This document shows, one piece after another, positions 56,314-64,000 of a stretch of 64,000 nucleotides of DNA (its first letter is position 1; each line of letters begins with the position of its first letter). A program made the position numbers and the translations under genes. The notes under the pieces were generated by a model, which ran no database searches, had not been told where the DNA came from, and saw only the letters and a program-made list of their open reading frames with translations. The DNA comes from an uncultured Lachnospiraceae bacterium (GTDB lineage Bacteria > Bacillota > Clostridia > Lachnospirales > Lachnospiraceae): the NCBI GenBank assembly GCA_934293375.1, contig CAKQYS010000003.1, positions 124,001 to 188,000 of the forward strand, read 5' to 3'.

Positions 56314-57699
56314 ATGGCTGAGGATTTGAAGTTTGTATTGGAACGCGTATATCAGAATGCATCAATTATAGAAGGGTATCATCTGATGCCGAAGGGGAGT
56401 ATTTCCCTTCGGGATATGGTCAAGTTTGATTTTCTGCAATTCCTTGCATTTTTAAGTTTTGCAGACGGAAGCAATATGCGGGAAGAACTTACATTTATCA
56501 AGAATAATCTGGGGTTTGATTTTGATGTGCCGAAGCTGAACCGCTTCAAATATGAGAGAACGAGCGGAAAAGATTTTATCAATACGCCGCCACGGTCGCT
56601 GACCTATTTCGTGGAGGCAGATGTCAGTCCGTCTTTGACCCCGGAACAGAAATCTGTCAGACGGTCTAAGATCCTGGTGGACGCATTTAAGCTGTTGGGA
56701 CAGAACTTTGTGGCATGCGATAATGAATCGACACAGGCAGAGATCGCAAATCTGACCAACTATTCGATCATGCTTGACAATTATCTGAAGAAATACAACC
56801 TGTATCAGAAGGATCCGAATGACCCGGTTGCGGGACTGGCAAAACAGGCCGGCGTCAAGGGGGCAGAGCAGGAGCCGGAAAAGGATGTGGATGCACTGTT
56901 AGAGGAACTCAATGCCATGACAGGTCTGGCTTCCGTGAAGCAGGATATCCTGAATCTGGTCAATTTGCTGAAGGTGCGTAAAATGCGGGAGGAGCGTGGA
57001 TTAAAGCAGCCATCCATTACGCTGCATCTTGTGTTCTCAGGCAATCCCGGCACTGGTAAGACAACAGTAGCAAGAATGCTTGCGAAGATCTATAAGGCAC
57101 TTGGTGTATTGTCCGGGGGTCAGCTCGTGGAAGTAGACCGCTCCAATCTGGTAGTCGGCTATATCGGTCAGACTGCAGCCAAAGTATCACAGGTTGTACA
57201 GGAAGCCCTAGGCGGCATTCTGTTTATTGATGAGGCTTATACCCTGACTTCCAATAAGGGGGAGGGCGATTTCGGACAGGAGGCTGTCGACACGCTGTTG
57301 AAGGCAATGGAGGATCACCGGGATGATCTGATTGTGATCGTAGCCGGATATCCGGATCTGATGGAGGAATTCTTGAATTCCAATCCGGGTCTGCGCTCCC
57401 GGTTTAATAAATACATTTTCTTTGAGGATTATACCGGGGAAGAACTGCTGCATATCTTTGAGAGTATGTGCAAGCGGGAGGATTACCGTTTATCGGATGA
57501 GGCACGCACATATGCTGCCGAATATTTAGAGAATCGTGCGAAACAGCATCTCGATAATTATGCGAATGCAAGAGATGTACGAAACTTCATGGAGAAAGCA
57601 ATGTCCAATCAGGCAACCCGTATCGTCGGTCTTCGCGATGTAGATGATGATGTGCTGATGCGGCTTGAACGGGAAGATTTGGAGAGTATAGAATTATAG
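56314..57699 (+). CDS. AAA ATPase of the CbbX/SpoVK family
   Basis: A 461-residue protein. The N-terminal 200 residues are unrecognised, mostly helical. The C-terminal AAA module (about 205-455) is of the CbxX/CfqX/SpoVK group: SGNPGTGKTTVARMLAKIY (Walker A), the VDRSNLVVGYIGQTA pore-loop segment, ILFIDEAYTL (Walker B), NPGLRSRF (arginine finger) and a YANARDVRNF lid. SpoVK acts in spore maturation and CbbX remodels Rubisco; neither use can be assigned here. GGAGG lies before the ATG at 56314, which is preferred over the TTG at 56302. hisA follows after 14 bases. Confidence 0.85.
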   Translation: MAEDLKFVLERVYQNASIIEGYHLMPKGSISLRDMVKFDFLQFLAFLSFADGSNMREELTFIKNNLGFDFDVPKLNRFKYERTSGKDFINTPPRSLTYFVEADVSPSLTPEQKSVRRSKILVDAFKLLGQNFVACDNESTQAEIANLTNYSIMLDNYLKKYNLYQKDPNDPVAGLAKQAGVKGAEQEPEKDVDALLEELNAMTGLASVKQDILNLVNLLKVRKMREERGLKQPSITLHLVFSGNPGTGKTTVARMLAKIYKALGVLSGGQLVEVDRSNLVVGYIGQTAAKVSQVVQEALGGILFIDEAYTLTSNKGEGDFGQEAVDTLLKAMEDHRDDLIVIVAGYPDLMEEFLNSNPGLRSRFNKYIFFEDYTGEELLHIFESMCKREDYRLSDEARTYAAEYLENRAKQHLDNYANARDVRNFMEKAMSNQATRIVGLRDVDDDVLMRLEREDLESIEL

Positions 57700-57713
57700 A
57701 ATGGAGAACATGT

Positions 57714-58505
57714 ATGAGATTTCGACCATGTATTGATATACACAATGGCAAGGTAAAGCAGATCGTTGGCGGCAGCCTGTCAGATGTGGGAAATCAGGCG
57801 AAAGAGAATTTTGTTGCCGAGCAGGATGCGGCATTTTATGCCAGACTGTACCGGGATCGGGGGATCAAGGGCGGACATATTATTCTGCTGAATAAAGAGG
57901 GCAGTGAATATTATGACGAGGATGTAAAACAGGCAGAGCTGGCACTGACAGCATATCCGGACGGCCTGATGATCGGTGGTGGCATCCATGCGGAAAATGC
58001 AGCCGCATTTCTGGAGATGGGGGCATCCCATGTGATCGTGACATCGTATGTGTTCGTAGATGGACATGTCCATTATGACAGACTGCGTGATCTGACGGAA
58101 AGCGTTGGACGGGAGCATCTGGTGCTGGATCTAAGTTGCAGAAAACGCAATGGCAGCTATTATATCGTAACCGACCGCTGGCAGAAATTCACAGAGGAAG
58201 AGGTGAATATGCAGACGCTTACGAAGCTGTCTGCGTATTGTGATGAATTCCTGATCCATGCGGTGGATGTGGAAGGCAGGGTATCCGGTATCGAATGTGA
58301 GCTGGCAGGACTTCTGGGAGAGTTTGATAAGATCCCGATAACCTATGCCGGCGGAGTATCTTCATTTGAAGATCTCGAAGTGCTCAGAAGACTCGGACAT
58401 AACCATATTGATGTGACGATCGGTAGTGCGCTGGATCTGTTTGGCGGGCATATGAAATATGAGGATGTATTGGCATTTATGGAGCAGACACCGGATGGAA
58501 TGTAA
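57714..58505 (+). CDS. hisA: Eukaryotic-type HisA (ProFAR isomerase) homologue
   Basis: A 263-residue (beta/alpha)8 barrel that would isomerise ProFAR to PRFAR in histidine synthesis. It resembles yeast HIS6 more than usual bacterial HisA: FRPCIDIHNGKVKQIVGG, NFVAEQDAAFYARLYRD, HVIVTSYVF, LDLSCRKRNG, FLIHAVDVEG and YAGGVSS all match that form. Catalytic Asp residues lie in CIDIHNG and HAVDVEG. No other his gene is in the window, so it is outside a his operon. It is coupled to the AAA gene upstream (14-base gap, GGAGA site). Confidence 0.85.
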   Translation: MRFRPCIDIHNGKVKQIVGGSLSDVGNQAKENFVAEQDAAFYARLYRDRGIKGGHIILLNKEGSEYYDEDVKQAELALTAYPDGLMIGGGIHAENAAAFLEMGASHVIVTSYVFVDGHVHYDRLRDLTESVGREHLVLDLSCRKRNGSYYIVTDRWQKFTEEEVNMQTLTKLSAYCDEFLIHAVDVEGRVSGIECELAGLLGEFDKIPITYAGGVSSFEDLEVLRRLGHNHIDVTIGSALDLFGGHMKYEDVLAFMEQTPDGM

Positions 58506-58566
58506 ATATAGATTGTAGGCGGTATGGGATGCCGGAGAGAATAAAGAATAGATAGGATTTAGAAAC

Positions 58567-61290
58567 ATGAACAGAAAAACAAAGCTTAAGAATTGGTATT
58601 TGGATCATACGCTGTATGTGTACAGCGTCGGACTGACCACGCTGGTCATAGTGGCAATGTGGCTCTTTAATCAGCTTGGTCCATTTGGCGGATATAATAT
58701 GATGCTGATTGACGGTATTCATCAATATGTGCCGTTTTTCTCAGAATGGTATGAGAAGATCCGGCATGGATCGGGACTGCTCTATACATGGAATGTCGGG
58801 ATGGGAGGAAACTTTTTATCTCTGTTTTCCTATTATCTGTCAAGCCCGATGAATCTTTTGATTTTATTGTTTGACAAGGAACATATTGTGGATGGGATCA
58901 GTCTGGTGCTGTCCCTCAAATTCATACTGACAAGTTTTTGTATGGCATATTTTCTGAAACATAAGAAGGGGGAGAAGCCACATGAACTTGTGCTGGCAGC
59001 ATTGACACTGGCATACACCTTCAGTGCATTTGTCATAGGATATAACTGGTGCTTAATGTGGATGGATGTCATCATGGTATTTCCATTGGTGCTGCTTGGA
59101 TTTGAACGCCTGATGGACAACCGGGATTACCGCATGTACACATTGGCATTGTTCTATACCCTGTATTGCAATTACTATATGGGATTTATTGTGTGTCTGT
59201 TTCTGGTATTCTGGTTCTTTTTGTATGAACATCAGAATATCCGGAATTTCTTTGTGCACGGTATCCGGTTTGCCGTGGCTTCTCTGACAGGGGCGGCAAT
59301 GGCAGCAGTGCTGCTGGTGCCGGCATATTATGGCATTATGAATACAAGCTCCGGTAACTCCATGGCATTGCCGGAGAGCAACTGGTATGGAAATGTTCTG
59401 AATATTCTGCAGAAGCTTCTGATCGCAATCGAACCGGTTACGAACCAGACCTTTGACGGCGGTGCGAATCTGTACTGTGGTATCTTTGTGCTGGTTGGAG
59501 CATTGATGTTTGTTTTTTCAGGCAGAGTGAAGCTGTGGACACGGTTCCGGTATATCTTGATGCTCGCATTTTTGACTGTGAGCATGAATAATGAACTCTT
59601 GAATTATATCTGGCACGCATTTCATAACCAGTATGGAATCCCGAACAGATTTTCATTCTGTTTCATTATGATGCTGATCCTGATGGCGGACAGTGCCCTC
59701 ACCGGTATGGAGCATAGCGGGCAGTCGGTTGGCGCAAGAGGTCGTGCACTGGTTCTCTTTTTGATCGGTATCGTGCTTTGCGGAGGGGTAGTGGCATTGT
59801 TTTATTTTGGGGCAGAGGAAAGTCTTCCGCTGTATTGCTACCTGATCTCTGCGGGAATGCTGGTGATCTATCTGGTGATCGGGGTGTTATATCTGACAGG
59901 TATGATCGGTAAAATGACTTATGTGATCCTTTTTTCGGTGTTTGCGATCGGTGAGATCCTGGGAAATGGTATCTATGGATTATCAGATAACGGAAGTGTC
60001 TGTACCGAAACTTATCTGCAGGACACGGATAATGTGGCAGTGCTGAAGGATTATATGGATGAGCAAATGGGAACCGAATTTTACAGGTCTGATCTGCTAA
60101 AATCACGGATGCTGGATGAGGCAACATGGCACAATCTGCATAGTATCGGTATATTTGGATCGACAGTGCCGGGAGATATGGTGACGGCAATGGGCAAGCT
60201 TGGGTTTTACACCGGTGCCAATGAGTACCTTTATCATGGTTCGACGCCGCTTACGAATAGCATGATGAATGTGAAATATGCACTTGTCCGGGAGGACGCT
60301 TATAATCAGCTCGGATTTCATTATGTGACAGAGGAAGGTGGTGTCGGCTTGTATGAAAACCCATATTATCTTCCAATCGGGTTTATGGTGAAAGAGGATC
60401 TGCTTGACTATGAGATGAGCTGGGATGTATTTGAGACGCAGAACCAGATCGCGCAGGTTGCGACCGGGCTGCCTGTAGAGCTGTTTGATAAGTTCGATTT
60501 TCCATGTTATGTGTTCAGTTCACAGGGCGAAGTCGGATATTCTGAGGCACCACATCAGATCTCATATACAAGAACCGATACGGCAGAGACGACGATCTCG
60601 GCGATATTTACCGTACCGGAGGATATGGATCTGTATCTGAATTGTAAGGGAAATAACATTAAAAATATTGCATTGTCAATAGATGGTAATATGATCACGC
60701 AGGATCGCTATCAGCTTCAGGTATTTCATGTGGGTCAGGTGACGGCCGGGCAGCAGATCCAGATCGACTATCTGCTCAATGCGGGAGGCAATCTTACCGG
60801 AACCTTGAACCTGTACGCAGCAAGCTATGATAATGCGGCATTTGAGGATGTATATCATGTGCTTTCCGGGCAGACGATGACAGAGGTATCCTATAGGGAC
60901 GGATACCTTTGCGGAACGGTTGATGTGCAGGAAGATGGTCTGTTGTATACTTCTATTCCGTATGATGACGGATGGCGGGTATATGTTGATGGCGAGGAAC
61001 AGGAAACGGAGATTGTACTGGATTCCTTTTTGGGAGTAAATCTTGAAAAAAACACGCATAAAATAGAATTTAGATATACCACAGTCGGGCTTAAGTATGG
61101 TATAATAATAACAGTTGTGGGCTTTGGTATTTATGTGCTCATGTTAATATGGGGAAAAAGAAATAAGAAGGGGGTTCCTGTGGAAGATGAAGAAACCGAT
61201 CAAGAAGGCGATCATTCCGGCAGCGGGTCTGGGGACACGGTTTTTGCCGGCGACAAAGGCGATCCCGAAGGAGATGCTGCCGATCGTTGA
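58567..61290 (+). CDS. YfhO-family membrane protein
   Basis: A 907-residue membrane protein with about 13 helices and a large extracytoplasmic C-terminal part (about 480-835) before a last helix (about 840-862). YfhO proteins are GT-C-like and linked to glycosylation of lipoteichoic acid or other envelope polymers. Motifs such as DGIHQYVPFFSEWYEKIRHG, YTWNVGMGGNF and NQYGIPNRFSF are typical. The last 35 residues (61187-61290) overlap galU in another frame and are acidic and low in complexity, probably a run-on after loss of an earlier stop. Supplying UDP-glucose by galU would fit a glycosylation role. Confidence 0.85.
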   Translation: MNRKTKLKNWYLDHTLYVYSVGLTTLVIVAMWLFNQLGPFGGYNMMLIDGIHQYVPFFSEWYEKIRHGSGLLYTWNVGMGGNFLSLFSYYLSSPMNLLILLFDKEHIVDGISLVLSLKFILTSFCMAYFLKHKKGEKPHELVLAALTLAYTFSAFVIGYNWCLMWMDVIMVFPLVLLGFERLMDNRDYRMYTLALFYTLYCNYYMGFIVCLFLVFWFFLYEHQNIRNFFVHGIRFAVASLTGAAMAAVLLVPAYYGIMNTSSGNSMALPESNWYGNVLNILQKLLIAIEPVTNQTFDGGANLYCGIFVLVGALMFVFSGRVKLWTRFRYILMLAFLTVSMNNELLNYIWHAFHNQYGIPNRFSFCFIMMLILMADSALTGMEHSGQSVGARGRALVLFLIGIVLCGGVVALFYFGAEESLPLYCYLISAGMLVIYLVIGVLYLTGMIGKMTYVILFSVFAIGEILGNGIYGLSDNGSVCTETYLQDTDNVAVLKDYMDEQMGTEFYRSDLLKSRMLDEATWHNLHSIGIFGSTVPGDMVTAMGKLGFYTGANEYLYHGSTPLTNSMMNVKYALVREDAYNQLGFHYVTEEGGVGLYENPYYLPIGFMVKEDLLDYEMSWDVFETQNQIAQVATGLPVELFDKFDFPCYVFSSQGEVGYSEAPHQISYTRTDTAETTISAIFTVPEDMDLYLNCKGNNIKNIALSIDGNMITQDRYQLQVFHVGQVTAGQQIQIDYLLNAGGNLTGTLNLYAASYDNAAFEDVYHVLSGQTMTEVSYRDGYLCGTVDVQEDGLLYTSIPYDDGWRVYVDGEEQETEIVLDSFLGVNLEKNTHKIEFRYTTVGLKYGIIITVVGFGIYVLMLIWGKRNKKGVPVEDEETDQEGDHSGSGSGDTVFAGDKGDPEGDAADR

Positions 61291-62077
61291 TATACCGACG
61301 ATCCAGTATATCATTCAGGAAGCCGTGGACAGTGGAATTGAGGAGATTCTGATCATTACGAACTCCAACAAGCACTGTATGGAGAATCATTTCGACCGGT
61401 CGTATGAACTCGAAGAACGGCTGAAACAGGCAGGCAAGCAGACGGAATATGACGAGATCTGTAAGATTGCGAATCTGGCCAATATTTATTATGTCAGACA
61501 GAAAGAGCCGAAAGGACTCGGGCATGCGATTCTGTGTGCCAAGTCATTTGTGGGGAATGAGGCATTTGCTGTTCTGCTTGGAGACGATGTTGTGGTGCAT
61601 GAGGAAGGTGAGCCGGCACTCAAGCAGCTCATGAATGTATACAATGAATACGGTGCATCTGTGGTTGGCGTACAGACAGTGCCGCATGAGATGGTCAGCA
61701 AGTATGGTATTGTAGAACCATCGGGGCGCAGGCGGACAGATAAGCGGCGGGCGAAGGTCGTAGATCTGATCGAGAAACCGGCAGTGGATGAGGCACCGAG
61801 TGATCTGGCAATATTAGGCCGGTATGTACTGACACCGGAGATATTCGAGATCTTAGAGCATCAGAGTCCCGGCAAGAATGGGGAGATCCAGCTGACAGAT
61901 GCAATCCGGAATCTGCTGGTCAGTCAGGCGGTTTATGCGTATGACTTTGAAGGTGTGCGTTATGATGTGGGTGACAAGTTTGGTTTTATTAAGGCAACGA
62001 TTGATTTTGCCTTGAAGCGTGACGAAGTAAAAGATCAGCTGACAGAATATATCAAGCAGCTGGCGACAGAATTATAA
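61187..62077 (+). CDS. galU: UTP-glucose-1-phosphate uridylyltransferase
   Basis: Makes UDP-glucose from UTP and glucose 1-phosphate for envelope glycans. The 296-residue protein has the nucleotide motif PAAGLGTRFLPATKAIPKEM, QKEPKGLGHAI, LLGDDV, the conserved Glu-Lys pair in LIEKP, and QLTDAI. The start is fixed by the conserved KKAIIPAAGLG opening, so the gene truly begins inside the end of the YfhO reading frame (104-base overlap). The ribosome site is AAGAAGGGGG about 14 bases upstream, which is distant, or the adjacent GGAAG. Confidence 0.95.
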   Translation: MKKPIKKAIIPAAGLGTRFLPATKAIPKEMLPIVDIPTIQYIIQEAVDSGIEEILIITNSNKHCMENHFDRSYELEERLKQAGKQTEYDEICKIANLANIYYVRQKEPKGLGHAILCAKSFVGNEAFAVLLGDDVVVHEEGEPALKQLMNVYNEYGASVVGVQTVPHEMVSKYGIVEPSGRRRTDKRRAKVVDLIEKPAVDEAPSDLAILGRYVLTPEIFEILEHQSPGKNGEIQLTDAIRNLLVSQAVYAYDFEGVRYDVGDKFGFIKATIDFALKRDEVKDQLTEYIKQLATEL

Positions 62078-62088
62078 GGGGGTATAAC

Positions 62089-63864
62089 ATGGAACGCAAG
62101 GTTATTTTTGACGATTGGAAGAAGACGGCGATCCTGGCGATCGTGGCACAGATCATTATCATAGTTGTGATCAGTGTAGTGGCGAAGCCGAGTATTGTAG
62201 TATCGGTTGTGGGGGCCGTTCTGGTGGCGGCATGTACAGCGATTGCGATTTCGTTTATCAAGAAAGGTGAAGAGGCTTCCAATGAGAAGAGTGACAAGTA
62301 CAGAACATTATTCCTGAATCTGCCGATTGGATTTGCACAGGCAGAAATGCTGACAGATCCGGTTACGAAGCGCAGTGCAGGATACCGGATTGCAGATGCC
62401 AATGAAAGATTCTGTGAATATTTTAATCTGGATCCATCCGATTATGATGGCAAGATCTTAGGCGAGAGCAAGATGGATGTCCTGCAGGATATCAATGCAT
62501 GGTTCAATGCCTATACGAACTCCGGTACCAAGGAAGGCGAGCTGATGTCGGTTGAGATTACGATGGAGAACTTAAACAAGGTGTTCAATACCGTAATGTA
62601 TAAGACAGAGGCGAACTTCATCAATATGGTAGTCATCGACATCACAGAGCAGAAGGAGACAGAGTCTAAGCTGAATCAGGCTGTAAAGGATGCGAATATT
62701 GCCTACAAGACACAGGCTGAGTTCCTTGCCAATATGTCGCATGAGATCAGAACCCCGATCAATGGTATTCTGGGTATGCTGCAGCTGACATTGATGGCAG
62801 ACGATCTGCAGGCGGATTACAGAGATAATCTTGTCACAGCCAAGAAATGTGCAGATACACTGCTTCGTTTGATCAACGATATCTTGGATATCAGTAAGTT
62901 AGAGGCCGGCAAGTACAATCTGAAGGAAGAAGTCTTTGATGTCAGAACAACGATTGAAGAGACGGTAGCGGCACAGGTACCGATCGCGGAGAAGAAGAAT
63001 ATTACATTGGATTGCAGCTTCTCAAACAATATTCCACAGTCTGTGAAGGGCGATCCACAGAGAATCCAGCAGGTATTGAATTGTCTGATCTCCAATGGAA
63101 TCAAGTTCACCGAAGAAGGTGGCGTCCGTGTAAAGGTTGCGGCGATTGATGATTCAGATGATCAGTTTAAGCTACGGATCGCGGTTGCGGATTCCGGTAT
63201 CGGTATTTCTGACAAGGATAAGAACAAGCTGTTCATCCGTTTCAGTCAGGTTGATGCATCCGATACACGGAAGTATGGCGGTTCCGGACTGGGTCTGGTT
63301 ATTACGAAGCAGATCGTAGAACTGATGGGTGGTAACATTTCTGTACAGAGTAAGGAAGATGTCGGCAGTACCTTTATTGTAGAGATTCCATTGAAGGTGA
63401 TCACAGGTGCGGCACCTGTACATAAGCAGGAGGAGGCAGAGGAAGTTGCACTGTTCTCTGTCAACGCATCTAACAAGCGTGCCCGTATTCTGGTGGCTGA
63501 GGATGAGCCGGTCAACCAGCAGGTCATTGGAAAGCTGCTTGGTATGGCAGGATATTCCTATGATATTGCAGAGAATGGCGAGAAAGCTGTCGAACTGTTT
63601 AAGCAGAAGGAATATGATGCGGCATTATTTGATATCCAGATGCCGGTTATGGATGGTCTTGCTGCTACGCAGGAGATTCGTAAGATTGAATTTAAGGATG
63701 GCAGAAAGCGTATGCCGGTTATCGCTGTCACAGCGAGAGCGATGTTTGGAGACAAGGAGCGTATCCTTGAGGCAAAACTGGATGATTACATTGCGAAGCC
63801 ATACAACTTAAATGATGTTGTGGAGAAGCTGAACAAGTATGTAGGCGACACAGCCAATAAATAA
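62089..63864 (+). CDS. Hybrid sensor histidine kinase
   Basis: A 591-residue protein: two membrane helices near the start (about 11-28 and 36-55) with almost no loop outside, a PAS-like domain (about 72-195), HisKA with phospho-His in MSHEIRTPINGILGML (about residue 222), HATPase_c with N-box CLISNGIKFT and G-boxes DSGIGIS and GGSGLGL, and a C-terminal receiver domain (about 465-587) with DDE-type start EDEPVNQQ and phospho-Asp in LFDIQMPVMDG. No output domain or partner regulator is adjacent, so the pathway is unknown. The GGGGG site lies before the ATG, 11 bases after galU. Confidence 0.93.
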   Translation: MERKVIFDDWKKTAILAIVAQIIIIVVISVVAKPSIVVSVVGAVLVAACTAIAISFIKKGEEASNEKSDKYRTLFLNLPIGFAQAEMLTDPVTKRSAGYRIADANERFCEYFNLDPSDYDGKILGESKMDVLQDINAWFNAYTNSGTKEGELMSVEITMENLNKVFNTVMYKTEANFINMVVIDITEQKETESKLNQAVKDANIAYKTQAEFLANMSHEIRTPINGILGMLQLTLMADDLQADYRDNLVTAKKCADTLLRLINDILDISKLEAGKYNLKEEVFDVRTTIEETVAAQVPIAEKKNITLDCSFSNNIPQSVKGDPQRIQQVLNCLISNGIKFTEEGGVRVKVAAIDDSDDQFKLRIAVADSGIGISDKDKNKLFIRFSQVDASDTRKYGGSGLGLVITKQIVELMGGNISVQSKEDVGSTFIVEIPLKVITGAAPVHKQEEAEEVALFSVNASNKRARILVAEDEPVNQQVIGKLLGMAGYSYDIAENGEKAVELFKQKEYDAALFDIQMPVMDGLAATQEIRKIEFKDGRKRMPVIAVTARAMFGDKERILEAKLDDYIAKPYNLNDVVEKLNKYVGDTANK

Positions 63865-63878
63865 ATATCATATGATGG

Positions 63879-63911
63879 AAAAGGACATGGGCTTTCGCTC
63901 ATGTCCTTTTT
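63879..63911. terminator. Bidirectional terminator after the hybrid kinase gene
   Basis: AAAAGGACATG...CATGTCCTTTTT stem with an 11-base loop and A/T runs on both sides, between the kinase gene and a convergent partial gene. Confidence 0.9.
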
Positions 63912-64000
63912 GAATACCGGTATGCCTTTGCAATTTTCAACAGATACTGGTATTTTCCCTGTACCGCCTTCAATTCGTATATCAGACTGTCTAGCAGTTC
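63899..64000 (-). CDS. C-terminal end of a minus-strand gene (partial)
   Basis: The minus strand from the window edge has an open frame of 33 codons ending in TGA (complement of 63899-63901). The fragment ELLDSLIYELKAVQGKYQYL... is Lys/Tyr/Leu-rich with a helical pattern and ends inside the shared terminator. Too short to identify. Confidence 0.45.
   Translation of the reverse strand, partial: ELLDSLIYELKAVQGKYQYLLKIAKAYRYSKRT

Overview
The window reads as chromosomal DNA of a gut-type Firmicute, most likely a member of the Lachnospiraceae (Clostridia). This rests on moderate G+C, good Shine-Dalgarno sites, TTGACA/TATAAT-type promoters, a YwlC-RpiB-ATP synthase order, a cellobiose phosphorylase, DUF4358 and SPOCS/LysM proteins, and AgrD-type peptides. 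No rRNA or tRNA gene, CRISPR array, intact insertion sequence or prophage was seen. Species cannot be assigned from the sequence alone.

Layout. 1-9.0 kb: threonylcarbamoyl-AMP synthase, ribose-5-phosphate isomerase B, then a complete F1Fo ATP synthase operon whose c subunit carries the full sodium-ligand signature. 9.1-12.5 kb: small hypothetical genes, a YwmB-like protein, a phosphoribosyltransferase-like protein with a degraded PRPP loop, and an LUD-domain protein. 12.6-21.1 kb: a Ser/Thr signalling and surface module (PP2C phosphatase, membrane kinase, single-pass protein with 54-bp tandem repeats, 1717-residue Ig-like surface protein). 21.2-27.7 kb: SPOCS-LysM protein, M18 aminopeptidase, acyltransferase, class II aldolase, degenerate LytM protein, PerR-like regulator. 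27.7-31.4 kb (minus strand): cellobiose phosphorylase and aldose epimerase. 31.6-37.8 kb: envelope and housekeeping genes, including two peptidoglycan hydrolases with WalR-like boxes.

38.0-44.9 kb: an agr-type quorum-sensing locus. Regulator, kinase and pro-peptide (CIWIV ring predicted) are separated from the AgrB processing protease by a small secreted Cys-containing protein and two lipoproteins. Next come an A+T-rich gene and a 96-bp remnant of a second solute-binding-protein gene. 44.9-55.0 kb: PepD, MnmA, an Rrf2-iscS-nifU iron-sulfur operon with a repeated operator, a protease-less FtsH-like AAA protein, an AMP-forming ligase and a sodium:solute symporter. Two copies of a palindromic MITE-like element (about 265 and 213 bp) lie here, each with conserved arms and an unrelated core. 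55.1-64.0 kb: alanine racemase, a CbbX/SpoVK-type AAA protein, a eukaryotic-type HisA, a YfhO membrane protein overlapping galU, and a hybrid histidine kinase.

Strongest candidates for new biology: (1) the agr locus with embedded lipoproteins and secreted protein; (2) the palindromic element with exchangeable core, one copy bounded by a 12-bp target duplication inside a 5' leader; (3) the phosphatase/kinase/repeat-protein/giant-adhesin module; (4) the duplicated Rrf2 operator. Functions are assigned by reading motifs, not by database search.
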